NCBI GenBank assembly: GCA_026419785.1
Contig: JAODTK010005876.1
Coordinates: 236,509-300,508 of the forward strand
DNA: 64,000 nt
Direction: 5' to 3'
Origin: Sclerodactyla briareus
Lineage: Eukaryota > Echinodermata > Holothuroidea > Dendrochirotida > Sclerodactylidae
Below are positions 53,401 to 57,360 of the stretch, piece after piece. The notes beneath the pieces are model-generated. The model made no database searches. It saw only the letters and a program-made list of their open reading frames with translations, and was not told the DNA's origin. Position numbers and translations under genes: made by a program. Every line of letters begins with the position of its first letter. Position 1 is the first letter of the stretch.

Positions 53401-56312
53401 ACAAGGTACCCCTTACAGGTGGGTGACGTGAGACATTCCAGCAGACATGCCTTGTCTAACAGCACTGCAGTAAAGCAATGAAAGGTTACATATGCCTGGG
53501 GACTGGGGTGAAATGCTTATGTTATACCCCACCCGGCTATGAAAAGGGAATTCATTGATATTAGGACTGAAAAACATGTTCGGTATTCAATCTATGAAAC
53601 ACGAGTTCCAATGGCACTGTAGCTGCTCACCAATCAATTCCAAGTAGTCGAATGTGTTGTAATGGTCTTTCATTCTCGTTTCAATGATATCCATCAGGTT
53701 TCTGAACATTTTGAGCAGCTATAAGTTATCCATGAGTCAGGCTACCAGAAACGACCCATCAATGACCTCTGACTACTTAGCCCCCAATTTTTTGATGCGA
53801 TGCAGCAGGCAGTTAATAGTTTAGAGCTACTTGCAGTTGTTGTTGTGCTGTGTAGAAGACTACAAAGCGGGCAAACATTCAGGGATGTGCCCAGGCAATT
53901 TTGAGTGCCGGGTGGAAATTGATTAACAGATATGTTGGGGAGCAGTCAAGGTCAAATGAAGTACAGCATGTACAGCACTAAATAGTGCCGGGTTTAAAAT
54001 GAATGAGTGCCGGGTTCCACCACCCAGTGCCGCCCAGTGTGGGCACATCCCTGAACATTGGAAGCACACAGAAAATGATTACAGGACTACACTGAAGAGG
54101 AGGTCATGTGTCCCAGTTTTTTTTATCTATAGTAGAGGTCTCTAGGCCATGGGCAAAGCTAGGTTGTAGTAGTCTCTCTGTAAATTTGGAATACTGTTTT
54201 TAATTCATTATTTTTGCCAGGTACACCTAGTAGAAGGGAGCATGCTTTAAAAATTCTGGTTGAAAGCTTTCTTGCACAATTGTAAAATATTTCTCGTAGA
54301 ACTGGAGCACCAATGCTGTTGTCCCTCGAAGAATACAAACAGATATTTATTGGCAGATAATGGGCTTTTCGGCCTGAAATATGGATAGGTGCAGTAAATA
54401 GCAACAGCGCGATGAAATTTGGGGCAGATGAAAAAACTACATCTCACACACAAACAGCAACGGCAATGTGAAGGGCTACTACATCAGCTGGACAAATGAT
54501 CCAGCAAGTGTCAACAGTGACCATGCTGTGATCCCGAATGCCTGATGATTTTGTCATCGGGTACCTGTCGCCGAGGTAACCAAATATCGGCGAGGTCAGC
54601 ATGTACCCCACAGACACTGTCGGATAAGGCCAGCCGCTGTTGTCCATCTTGATCCAAAGTAGGTTTGAATTTCCACCAGGTTTGCTGTTATGAGAAAGTA
54701 GAGGTGAGAATCCAATGAGGGGGAAACAATAGTTATAATATACTAAGGTGATCTGTAGTTCAAACCATCCAATTCAATTTTCAATCGCAGATAAAATGAC
54801 CCTCCTGTGAGTCAACTGACACAGGCGACACCTGCATGACCATAGACTACATTCTTAAACACCTCCCACCCATAAGTGACATTTGGTCACCGATGAAAAT
54901 CACCATGTTATGAACTTCTCCGATTAATTCTCCGGATGATTCAACTTCCCAAATACGTTCAATGATTGTTGACCTTACATTCCTGAAGACCCCATAGGTA
55001 CCACTAGACCATGATAACCCTCACAGACTAAGTATGATAGTAACCCAATGATCCTGTGAGGGCAGAGCATTTTGCAATTTTTGCCCTTTTTTTTTAGCTA
55101 CTACTGTAGTTTCATTTTGTCTCTTAATGGCCTCTTGACGTCTAAATTGCTGTGAATACCCCATAGTACCACTAGTCCTACTAACACTGTATGCTCGTGT
55201 TATACCAGTACAAGAAGGTCAGGTCATATCACACCATTCTGTGTGACTTGCACTGCTCCCCTGTGGAATATCGCCTTGGAGTACAAAATACTCGTCCAGA
55301 CCTATAAGGCACTTCATGATATGTCCCCAACCTATTTTATTTTTTTTCAGTTGCAGTGTCTAAGGTCCCCCCCCACAATCTGCCTTTAAAGTTCCCAGCA
55401 CTGAATGAAATCTTATGGTGACAGATGTTCAGCAAATCAGCAGCCACGCTATGATGCAGTGCATTCTGCCATCATATCTGTAATGCTCCTACTGTACCTT
55501 AGCATGTTTAGTACTGCTGAATTCCCACTTCTTTGCAGTTGTGTATATTACTTATTATACCGTGCACCACTTCAGGATCTTATGGTTTCGGGTTAGGAAG
55601 GGAGACATGGGAATGTTTCCATTTACATGGAAACTTAGTGAGTGTGGACAAAAGTTTGTTCCGAAAAACAATGAGGGTCATTTCAAGGTCACCTGAGGTC
55701 AAATTTTGCGTTTTGTATTTGTGAACTTTCTAACTTTGTCGGATTTGAAGAACTCGGACAGTTGGTCCTGAACACCTGAGGGCATTTAAAAGTCACAGGG
55801 TCAAATAGCATAACATTCAATTCTTCCTTAAAAATAGTCACGCAGGCATTTGTGCAGGAATCTACACATCGTCGTTTACCTCGCCTGCACTGTCAAGTTC
55901 TATTTTTGTATTGTTTGCATATTAGCTCATTTCAAGCACCTTAGAGCATTCTTGTATAGGGCGCTCTAGAAATTCTGTATATTGTTATTATTATTATGTG
56001 TTGATGGACAGCAAGCCCTGACAAAATATAGTAGACACTTTTTGTGAAATGTAGCTCTTACCAGCTACAGTGTATCTGTCGGTGTAGTTATAAGTTGACT
56101 ACGCAAGAGGATCCCCACACGACGTATGCCTGGACTCCCAGATACCGCTCCCTGGTCTGGTCCGGTGGCTGTGTACATCAATTCCCTACATCAGGGGGTA
56201 CTTTATTCTCATCTTCATCACTATCAATCCGCACGTCTCTCATCACGCCCATCTGCTTACTCCCTTCATCATCTATTGGCCGGGTTTGCCCATTTGGGTT
56301 TCTTTTTGTCCC
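20202..56312 (-). CDS. SPNS-like: Spinster-family (SPNS) major facilitator transporter, multi-exon gene
   Basis: A multi-exon gene read on the minus strand. Its exons, in order, match the Spinster family of 12-TM MFS transporters: DRYTVAG after TM1, GYLGDRY (the MFS loop 2-3 motif), RGAVGIGEAS and IIGDLF, GYIAG, REPKRG, FGAITCIAGFLGV, NPRADPLVCAFG, LIPTRRAT, a LGDDLSP-like stretch, IIGA joined to VSDSIR, and FLLTALYIEEDKKR near the C terminus. Spinster proteins export lysophospholipids or sphingosine phosphates, in lysosomal or plasma membrane. Exons placed here: 56062-56312, ~54470-54684, 51084-51236, 38219-38289, 37402-37480, a doubtful one near 27150-27340, 26873-~27065, 21680-21778 and 20202-20438. 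The exon expected between 26872 and 21779 was not found, and any 5' UTR exon is unknown. Almost every exon contains a one-base frame break, while GT/AG sites are mostly intact. That fits sequence error better than a pseudogene, but a decayed copy cannot be excluded. A TRIM gene sits in the intron 38290-51083 on the other strand. Confidence 0.85.
20940..21060. repeat. Head fragment of the modular repeat family
   Basis: ATCGCCGACAGTGGTCTCGCCTGGTTG--GATCAGTGGTTTTT matches the starts at 38387, 42303 and 28738. It lies in the SPNS intron between the two last exons. Confidence 0.55.
21680..21778 (-). CDS. SPNS-like: SPNS exon: YVLIPTRRAT...LGDDLSPAIIGA
   Basis: Acceptor CCTTACCCCAG lies above 21778 and donor GCT/GTGAGTAAT lies below 21680. 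The exon encodes YVLIPTRRATGNAIQMM and then, through two one-base frame changes, TH-LGDDLSP and IIGA. Spinster proteins carry Y-VIPTRR-TAEA-QI---H-LGDAGSP-LIG here, at TM10-TM11. The DAGSP of vertebrate proteins appears as DDLSP. The end, GCT, joins in phase to GTT TCA GAT of the next exon to give GAVSDSIR, which supports both splice sites. Confidence 0.8.
21815..22195 (-). repeat. 'tatagcgc' tRNA-derived SINE, best copy
   Basis: On the minus strand: an A-box-like GATTAGCTAAGTCGGTAGAG and a B-box-like GGGAGTTGGAGCCC near 22190-22120, then body blocks, and at the other end TTATATAGCGCTTTTTCACGG with GCTCAAAGTGCTTTACAA. It lies just upstream, in transcript sense, of the SPNS exon at 21680-21778. 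Confidence 0.75.
22430..23200. repeat. Dispersed repeat with TTGAATGACC / CCAAGTTT-TGGAAA blocks
   Basis: Contains TTGAATGACCTTGGATGATCC, GGGACCACAACCACCAAGTTTTGTGGAAA, CCGACAAACT and GCAAAATG. The same blocks recur at 27430-27700, 34540-34700, 38570-39030 and 44340-44600. Confidence 0.55.
23250..23610. repeat. Short tandem duplication, ~120-145 bp unit
   Basis: ATTCTTTGGGATAATCAGTGAGCACCTA recurs with variation at about 23318, 23439 and 23584, with ACCTATTCTACTAGCCT before the latter two. The start, AGTCTCTTCCTGAACTTCA, also occurs at 21622. Confidence 0.65.
23880..24440 (-). mobile_element. LINE reverse-transcriptase fragment (CR1/L2-like), broken
   Basis: Minus-strand pieces in several frames: ITSGGVPQGW (the RT block SGVPQGS), ADDTKLYR-like at about 24240, DKCGVMHVGYHNLDVSFGLNGQEI, VEDIGMYFNSTLTPPKQCAD, and NRILGLIKRELSFFGEDIVDRL. 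These follow the standard order of the RT C-terminal half of CR1/L2-type LINEs. Frames are broken and both ends are missing. Confidence 0.75.
24700..25085 (+). mobile_element. 3' end of a LINE, RT C terminus and tail
   Basis: The plus strand, over two or three frames, reads RPLRSSTQLLL, then SFSHAAARLFNGLPISVR, ADSVNSFKSRLKTLLF, the usual end of a non-LTR RT protein. After this comes GTGAAGCGCATTGGTACT, ATTGCGCTATATAAAT, a common LINE 3' tail. It is a separate family from the copies at 23880 and 61627. Confidence 0.75.
25090..26260. other. No recognisable gene
   Basis: Intronic sequence of SPNS. Poly-C at 25525-25533 and poly-T near 25931 only. The SPNS exon expected between 26872 and 21779 was looked for here and not found. 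Confidence 0.4.
26265..26660. repeat. Direct duplication, ~185 bp
   Basis: CTCTCAACAG---TAC-AAGTCTCCGCCCTTCATGAGATATACAAA occurs at about 26365 and again, with changes, at about 26551. CCATGACCTTCCCAGTACAAATTGAA-ATATT follows each copy in part. Confidence 0.6.
26873..27065 (-). CDS. SPNS-like: SPNS exon: FGAITCIAGFLGV...NPRADPLVCAFG
   Basis: Encodes VRYVFGAITCIAGFLGVAAG, then a hydrophilic AQYMRPFNPRADPLV, then CAFGMLSGAP and, after a one-base break, LFLGLMVSSSNL. This is the Spinster TM8-loop-TM9 region (FG-ITC--G--GV--G, NPRADPL-CA). The donor CCGG/GTGAGTCG below 26873 is strong. The acceptor is poor: a pyrimidine tract CCCCCTTTTCTGTTTACGC is followed by G without the expected A of AG, which would fit a lost base. 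The upper boundary is therefore approximate. Confidence 0.85.
27150..27340 (-). CDS. Possible SPNS exon: start of C-terminal half (doubtful)
   Basis: A minus-strand frame reads AELSNLIGYLKNTPTF and, further on, NWMFPAPIWGYAMG. This resembles the Spinster segment just before and within TM7 (D-KYL-KNPSF...L-FWAP-F). It lies in the right place between the REPKRG exon and the FGAITC exon. Against it: I found no convincing acceptor or donor, and the stretch expected to be the TM7 core does not match well. It may be chance similarity. Confidence 0.3.
27430..27700. repeat. Dispersed repeat with TTGAATGACC-type blocks
   Basis: GGTGAACCACATTCACTAAGTTCCATGGACATCCAACAAACC, then GCGCATTGAACGACCTCCAGTGACC, then a second partial unit with AACAACTTTCAAAATTGGTATAAAATCATGCAAA. 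Period about 120 bp. Confidence 0.55.
27940..28440. repeat. Copy of the ~315 bp array unit (about 1.5 units) with CA end
   Basis: GGTGACCTCAGATGATCTCTGACCTGACCC, CTCATTGTTGGGAACACGC, GGGTTCCTGTACTCCC and GTCATGTACTCATCTGG-AACACACATAC match the array at 7930. The end ACAAGTTGGGTGTCACATAC, CA-rich to 28440, repeats the junction at 10540. Confidence 0.8.
28735..29030. repeat. Head fragment of the modular repeat family
   Basis: CTTGTCTCGCC--TTCTGTGATCAGTGGTTG, then TAGTTTGCCAG-GCCCTAA-TGCGCTA, and ATTCAATAGGACTGATTATTGACC. It contains a 22 bp direct repeat (CCTGATCTTAGTTGAAAGAG twice, 28803-28846). A shorter relative lies at 30435-30570 (GATCAGTGGTTGTTTTATTTTGCATTTA-like). Confidence 0.6.
29030..31550. 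other. No recognisable gene; one short head-repeat fragment
   Basis: SPNS intronic sequence. Besides the repeat fragment at 30435-30610 I see only homopolymer runs (poly-C near 29155, poly-T 31381-31397). Open frames at 30695-31067 on both strands lack motifs. Confidence 0.4.
31580..31910 (+). mobile_element. 3' end of the LINE family also present at 61627-64000
   Basis: The plus strand reads RAIDEWNSLPE, then GTGAATGCGTTCAAGAACAG, GGATGTTGTGGCTTCAGGG and CACTAAACTAAACTAAGTTAA. The minus strand of 61627-62020 shows the same blocks in the same order (GGATGTTGTGGCCCTACGGG, CACTAAACCAAACTAACTAA). This is a 5'-truncated copy. Confidence 0.75.
32399..32418. repeat. Poly-C run
   Basis: Twenty C in a row. 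From 31910 to 32640 nothing else is recognised. Confidence 0.95.
32700..32825. repeat. ~42 bp minisatellite, three units
   Basis: CATGCACCCATACTGGCA recurs at about 32704, 32746 and 32787, each time followed by ATTGCACCCCC-GTGCCAT or a variant. Confidence 0.85.
33210..33345. repeat. ~35 bp minisatellite, four diverged units
   Basis: The block GGTTATTTTGGGCAGTTTGTA recurs with changes from GTGCATGTTATTTTGGGCG to GTTATGTTGTGCAGTTTGTA. Confidence 0.75.
33480..34540. other. No recognisable gene
   Basis: A GC-richer patch at 33790-33970 has no tRNA boxes I can trust. The rest is SPNS intronic sequence without motifs. Confidence 0.35.
34540..34700. repeat. Dispersed repeat with TTGAATGACC-type blocks
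   Basis: ATATTGAATGACCTCTAGTGACCC, GGGACTGAAGGTAAACCGTATTCACC, AAGTTTCATCAAATCTGACAAACTTAAA. One unit. Confidence 0.65.
34900..35110 (+). mobile_element. LINE RT C-terminal remnant
   Basis: The plus strand reads HWQPVQQRIYHKILLHVYNSV and then, after a break, KPLHFKEVLRTHIFPVLSF. This matches the non-LTR RT segment (LHWLPVQ-RI-YKIL---Y...FK--LKTHLF). It is short and broken. Confidence 0.65.
35367..35376. promoter_or_regulatory. GCGCATGCGC palindrome (NRF-1-type motif)
   Basis: A perfect GCGCATGCGC sequence, the consensus for NRF-1, frequent in animal promoters. It is 45 bp upstream of an ATG at 35421. No TATA box or transcript evidence is visible, so a promoter here is only a suggestion. Confidence 0.3.
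35421..35561 (+). CDS. Possible small first exon or short open frame (46 codons)
   Basis: ATGGAGCGATGG starts a frame MERWTAPNSFNRDLTILMSE...FNSCLCASYEVNTDKM ending at TAA. A donor-like GAA/GTAAAC lies at about 35543. It follows the GCGCATGCGC motif. It might be a 5' exon of a plus-strand gene nested in the SPNS intron, possibly even of the TRIM gene 10 kb away, but nothing ties them together. The product is unknown. Confidence 0.2.
36222..36475 (+). repeat. tRNA-derived SINE with AATG tail
   Basis: The A box TGGTGTAGTGG (36235-36245) and B box GGTTCGATTCC (36278-36288) both match the RNA polymerase III consensus exactly, about 32 bp apart. A body follows with AGAAGGGCAATATGATTAAGGGC and the tail AATGAATGAATGAAAT. 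No acceptor-stem pairing was found, so it is a SINE and not a tRNA gene. Confidence 0.8.
36476..37400. other. No recognisable gene
   Basis: An 86-codon plus frame at 36807-37067 has no motif. GGCCAGGA at 36857 and CCAGGCCAGGA at 37280 suggest a repeat with related ends, but I cannot define it. Confidence 0.35.
37402..37480 (-). CDS. SPNS-like: SPNS exon: TM6 and REPKRG
   Basis: Acceptor TTCCCGTTCAG lies above 37480 and donor CGG/GTAATC lies below 37402. The exon begins FTP-L-GIAA, loses frame, then reads LILREPKRGQ. Spinster proteins end the N-terminal six-helix half with VTP-LG-----L--REP-RG. The two pieces lie in different frames, so at least one base is missing or extra in the middle. About 79 nt. 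Confidence 0.75.
37610..37890 (-). repeat. tRNA-derived SINE
   Basis: On the minus strand: TTGGTAGAGTGTCAGCC (A-box-like) at about 37874-37858 and GGGTTCGATTCCTGGCTCGGG (B box and T arm) at about 37844-37824. The body includes CTCGCTAGGCGCTCAGC and GGGAGTGTGATAACTCCC. It has its own body and differs from the SINE at 36222. Confidence 0.75.
38219..38289 (-). CDS. SPNS-like: SPNS exon: GYIAG...GDWKW (TM5-TM6)
   Basis: A long T tract followed by CACATACAG forms the acceptor just above 38289. The exon reads S-GWGYIAGKAVALLFGDWKW and then loses frame by one base in a G run; with one G fewer it continues W-A-x-x-R, as expected for the Spinster sequence GSGLGYIAG...GDW-WALR. The donor is taken as GA/GTGTAGG at 38219; a nearby alternative cannot be excluded. 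The exon is only about 71 nt long. Confidence 0.8.
38385..39030. repeat. Modular repeat: head plus tandem TTGAATGACC units
   Basis: Starts ATCGCCCCCAGTGTCTTGTCTGGTTGC-GATCAG, then TGTTGCTTCAGAATTTGGTATTA, ACTGTTGACCATGTCTACCAAAGGAGTA. From 38590 three or four ~120 bp units follow, with GCAAATTAGACAC, TGAATGACCTC and GGTAAACCATACCCACC. It lies immediately upstream, in transcript sense, of the GYIAG exon. Confidence 0.7.
39741..40008. mobile_element. MITE with TACCGTATAATCTG terminal inverted repeats
   Basis: The left end TACCGTATAATCTG (39741-39754) is the exact reverse complement of the right end CAGATTATACGGTA (39995-40008). The outer TA on each side may be a TA target duplication. Internally, subterminal C runs flank AAACGCCCTTAGGG. 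No open frame of note. Confidence 0.8.
40117..40926. mobile_element. DNA transposon or MITE with 19 bp terminal inverted repeats
   Basis: ACCGTATTCATTCCGCTAA (40117-40135) is perfectly inverted at 40908-40926. Next to the left end, AAGCGCCCAGGGCGCTT (40134-40150) is a perfect palindrome; the right end has GGGCGCTTACGGG. No transposase motif is seen, though short frames exist on both strands (40124-40375 minus and 40469-40750 plus). No target duplication was found. The left end shares ACCGTAT with the MITE 109 bp away. Confidence 0.8.
40930..42300. other. No recognisable gene
   Basis: SPNS intronic sequence. A 68-codon frame at 41324-41530 has no motif. Confidence 0.35.
42300..43255. repeat. 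Head modules of the modular repeat family (two partial copies)
   Basis: TCGCCCCCATGCGTGTCTCGCCTGGTTGCTGGATCAGTGG at 42307 starts the first. TGTTGCTTCAAGATTTTGGTATTAGCATTTAACA-AAACAG and GGACTGATTATTGACCATGTCTACCAAAGGAGTA at 43133-43243 is the second, which runs straight into the 315 bp units. Poly-C at 42805-42819. Confidence 0.7.
43256..44330. repeat. Array of the ~315 bp unit (about three copies)
   Basis: GGTGACCTCAGATGACCTCGGACCTGACCCC, CAATAGG-TTCATGTACT-TTCATGGGGAACACAC, and GGTTAAGTTACTGTGTTAACTAGC repeat. The last block occurs almost unchanged at 43683 and 43972. It diverges from the 7930 array in sharing GGGGTTAAGTTACTG instead of GGGTCGAGTTA. Confidence 0.85.
44340..44620. repeat. 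TTGAATGACC-type units after the array
   Basis: GGTACCATTCCACCAAGTTTCATGAAAATTCTACCAAA, ATTATGCAAATTGGG, CACATTGAATGACCTTGTTGACC, then a second unit with TGAATAAACCATCTCCACCGAG. Confidence 0.65.
44861..44912. repeat. (ACAG)n microsatellite
   Basis: ACAGACAGCAGGACAGACAGACAGACAAACGGACAGGACAGACAGACAG. Imperfect. Confidence 0.85.
45619..47200 (+). CDS. TRIM-type RING/B-box/coiled-coil protein, frame-broken
   Basis: The ATG at 45619 follows a good acceptor (TATCTCTTTTCAG to 45613), so a 5' non-coding exon is likely, with the coding part in one large exon. From the start: SCSICLE, KEPKCFP, then in the next frame PCVHRVCRECLQG, and in a third NCPLCNE; together these supply the C-x2-C, C-x-H-x2-C-x2-C and C-x2-C pairs of a C3HC4 RING finger. 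About 45930-46040 holds a B-box (FKCKGFLCEQC, then LHLTMK...HK). About 46130-46220 holds a second, degraded B-box (CVCG/EHK-HDLHDVK). 46220-46700 is Lys/Glu-rich with coiled-coil character (KERMKDGEDF, AVKEKLRGDI, VAELEKEREKEIKKRK). A further region to about 47160 (TYITVTNKQGEIIRQDQIRK) resembles the C-terminal part of invertebrate TRIM proteins but its fold is unassigned. TRIM proteins are usually E3 ubiquitin ligases. Several one-base frame breaks are present, so it is a pseudogene or an error-bearing copy. It is nested in a SPNS intron on the opposite strand. Confidence 0.75.
47200..49215. other. No recognisable gene after the TRIM gene
   Basis: The first few hundred bases could include further C-terminal TRIM sequence (for example QQWLI-MIWWDET at about 47620), but frames break too often to say. 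Poly-G near 48152 and 49127-49141. Confidence 0.35.
49216..50215. repeat. Duplicated block, copy 1
   Basis: Blocks shared in order with 51780-53130: GGGTTAC-GCCTCCC, GGCCCAAGTTTGTCT--CTGACTCCCTCTC, GAC-AAAATGTATTTTGT, ACACCTT-CAA-A, TCTTTTGTGAAA-TGTTTGTATCAACCC, TTTTACAGTGAATTTGGT-CCA, CCCCCATGTCCT and GTGCG-GATTT. It lies left of the SPNS exon at 51084-51236; copy 2 lies right of it. Confidence 0.75.
51084..51236 (-). CDS. SPNS-like: SPNS exon: TM4-TM5, RG-VGIGEAS and TIIGDLF
   Basis: Acceptor CCCCATGTAG lies above 51236 and donor GGAAG/GTGAG lies below 51084, both good. The exon encodes VWWLFILIRGAVGIGEAS, then TIAGTIIGDLFVGNQRSR and, after a one-base shift, YFAIPVG. These match the most conserved Spinster segment (R-G-VG-GEAS--TIAPTII-DLF----R, then F-FAIPVGSG). 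The final codon is split: AG here joins T of the next exon to give Ser before GWGYIAG. The exon lies between the two copies of the 49.2/51.8 kb duplicated block. The following intron (down to 38290) is about 12.8 kb and contains the TRIM gene. Confidence 0.88.
51430..51480 (-). repeat. Short 'tatagcgc' SINE fragment
   Basis: TTATCTCATTCTTATATAGCGTTTTTCCATGTCAAAGGAATGCTCAA, matching the distal end of the SINE copies at 21815 and 11687. Confidence 0.6.
51587..51663. repeat. Small foldback with an internal duplicated 22-mer
   Basis: TGCAAAAAATTGA (51591-51603) pairs with TCAATTTTTTGCA (51648-51660), with two or three further pairing bases outside. The loop contains AGATATGTGTAATAATTATTCA twice in tandem. 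Confidence 0.8.
51780..53130. repeat. Duplicated block, copy 2, split by an insertion
   Basis: Collinear with 49216-50215 from 51780 to about 52197 and again from about 52863 to 53130. The ~665 bp in between are absent from copy 1. Confidence 0.75.
52198..52862. mobile_element. Insertion inside copy 2 with ~110 bp internal repeats
   Basis: Bounded left by CACCATTAT and right by TTTTACAGTGAATTTGG, which are adjacent in copy 1. Inside, TTTTTATCGCTGATTTGCACGTTTCGGAACATGGCGATCG, ACCAACTTTCGTTTTCGCCCCAT and CCCACCCGGCGGCCATTTTGGATTTTT repeat about three and a half times (52339-52735). No terminal inverted repeat or target duplication was seen. Possibly a non-autonomous element. Confidence 0.6.
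53210..53490 (-). repeat. 'tatagcgc' SINE, partial copy
   Basis: GATCATTAGTGACTTGTCAC, CACCTCTTGCTTGTTCTATATCGTTG, GTCACTTCATTGTGTCCCCTGG, GGTGGGTGACGTGAGACATTCCAG and GACATGCCTTGTC match the other copies in order. The TATAGCGC end and the tRNA head are both missing. Confidence 0.7.
53880..54053. mobile_element. 174 bp MITE with 14 bp TIRs and 6 bp target duplication
   Basis: CAGGGATGTGCCCA (53880-53893) is the exact inverse of TGGGCACATCCCTG (54040-54053). AACATT precedes the left end (53874-53879) and follows the right end (54054-54059), a direct duplication as left by integration. Inside, GAGTGCCGGGT occurs three times. CAGGG ends and a short duplication suggest a hAT-like origin (which would usually give 8 bp); the family is not certain. 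Confidence 0.85.
54470..54684 (-). CDS. SPNS-like: SPNS exon: TM2 and GYLGDRY loop
   Basis: Acceptor TTTCTCATAACAG lies just above 54684. The exon then encodes NLVEIQTYFGI, an Asn-Ser-Gly segment, TVSVGYMLTSPIFGYLGDRY and a degraded TM3 region with SMVTV and PAD. In Spinster proteins this is the DIQ-YF loop, TM2 (QTVF--YM--AP-FGYLGDRY) and TM3 (WS-VT). GYLGDRY is the MFS motif A (G-x-x-x-D-R). Short frame breaks occur around the Ser-Gly segment and after the motif. The 3' boundary is uncertain; no clear donor was chosen, so the lower coordinate is approximate. Confidence 0.8.
55190..56000 (+). mobile_element. LINE RT C-terminal remnant and 3' tail, interrupted
   Basis: The plus strand, over several frames, reads CSPVEYRL, YKILVQTYKALHDMSPTYFI, then YGDRC and ATL-SALPSYI-like pieces at 55410-55500, the usual end of a non-LTR RT. 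A tail of the kind TAGGGCGCTCTAGAAATTCTGTATATTG with (TTA)n closes it at about 55997. About 55590-55860 in between looks like an inserted or unrelated stretch. It lies in the first SPNS intron. Confidence 0.6.
56062..56312 (-). CDS. SPNS-like: SPNS exon: N-terminal tail and TM1, ending DRYTVAG
   Basis: The minus-strand exon begins after a good acceptor (pyrimidine tract then CCACCAG, intron side from 56313) and ends at a donor (GTAGCTG followed by GTAAGAG; intron from 56061 downward). It encodes a hydrophilic, acidic N-terminal tail (PIDDEGSKQMGVMRD, then DSDEDENK), followed by RERYLGVQAYVV and, after a one-base frame change, a hydrophobic stretch ending in NY-T-DRYTVAG. This is the Spinster signature at the end of TM1 (family: NYMDR-T-AG). 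The frame is broken near 56157 (a stop in the tail frame), so two frames must be joined to read the exon. The initiator ATG is probably in an upstream exon; an ATG at about 56350 would require reading through the predicted acceptor. Confidence 0.75.
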
Positions 56313-57360
56313 TGGTGGAATGGGAGAAAAGTACTGAATATTCACAATACCATGGACGCTAGTTAAGCACCATGTGCTGTAGCGCAACCCACACAAATGC
56401 AAACATTGCATAAATGACCTTTTTGTGGCTTAAAAAGATGCCTTGGTGAGTGAGCACCAGGGACAGGAATAAGTGGGTGATTCCTACCCATCAGTGCTGC
56501 CTCTTGAACACCTGTTTGGGCCCCGAGACATGTATCTGGTGTTGAAATTTCACTACTCCTCGTTTTTTTCCTATCATGTACAACTCTTCATGTTTGTTAC
56601 GTGGCTTCCAATGCATTGAAGACACTGCAGGATGATCATGAAGGCTATATCTCAGCTGGATAAGAACTGAATGCATTAGTCCAAACCAAACGTTCAAATG
56701 ACTTTCCATTGAGGGGTTACAGTCTTTTGAAGTTTGTGCATGTGTATTGTGCAATAATCGAAAGCATCCCATCATGCAATAATAAATGTCATACGTGCAT
56801 ACCCTGCAAACATTCTATGTTTCCACACATTTTTTTCCACTTCAAACACAGTCATTGTAGGTCTATGGGAGATAGGATTGCGTATATTGGCCGATGTTGA
56901 CGGTTTCTTTGGTGGGAGAAAGGACAACAGAATTCCTGCTATTATTGACTTTTCAACCAAATGAACATTGAATCATTGCATACAGTTGCCTTCCCGGGTT
57001 GTCCAAGTGTGACGTCATGCATTATTGCACAATCAGGATTCTCCCCAATCTCTCTGCACATGGACCAGACTTAAGAGGGCAATAACTCCACATAGGAACT
57101 TCGTTTTGAAATGGGGTTTGGACCCATAGAATGAAGTTTTCCAATCTCCACCTCCACCTCTGTTGTATCCAAGCTTGTAGTTGTCTTTTGAGGGAGTGTT
57201 ACAGCCCCTACATGCTGCAACAAGTTGGATATTCATTCACATTTTATTTTTACTATGGCAGTTTAGCATTTGTCGTACATGATAGCTGGATTACATTACC
57301 TCTTCGGTGCTTTTACGTAGGCACACGAATGTGCGAATACGTGACAAACTGAATTTTTCG
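56313..57360. other. No recognisable gene; probable upstream part of the SPNS gene
   Basis: The SPNS start codon or 5' UTR exon may lie here or further right, but I could not identify it. TGACGTCA at 57010-57017 is a perfect CRE-type palindrome of unknown relevance. Confidence 0.3.

Noticed and set aside
56014..56060. Coding region continuing past the first SPNS exon
   Set aside because: A consensus donor (GTAAGAG) ends the exon at 56062 and similarity to Spinster stops there.
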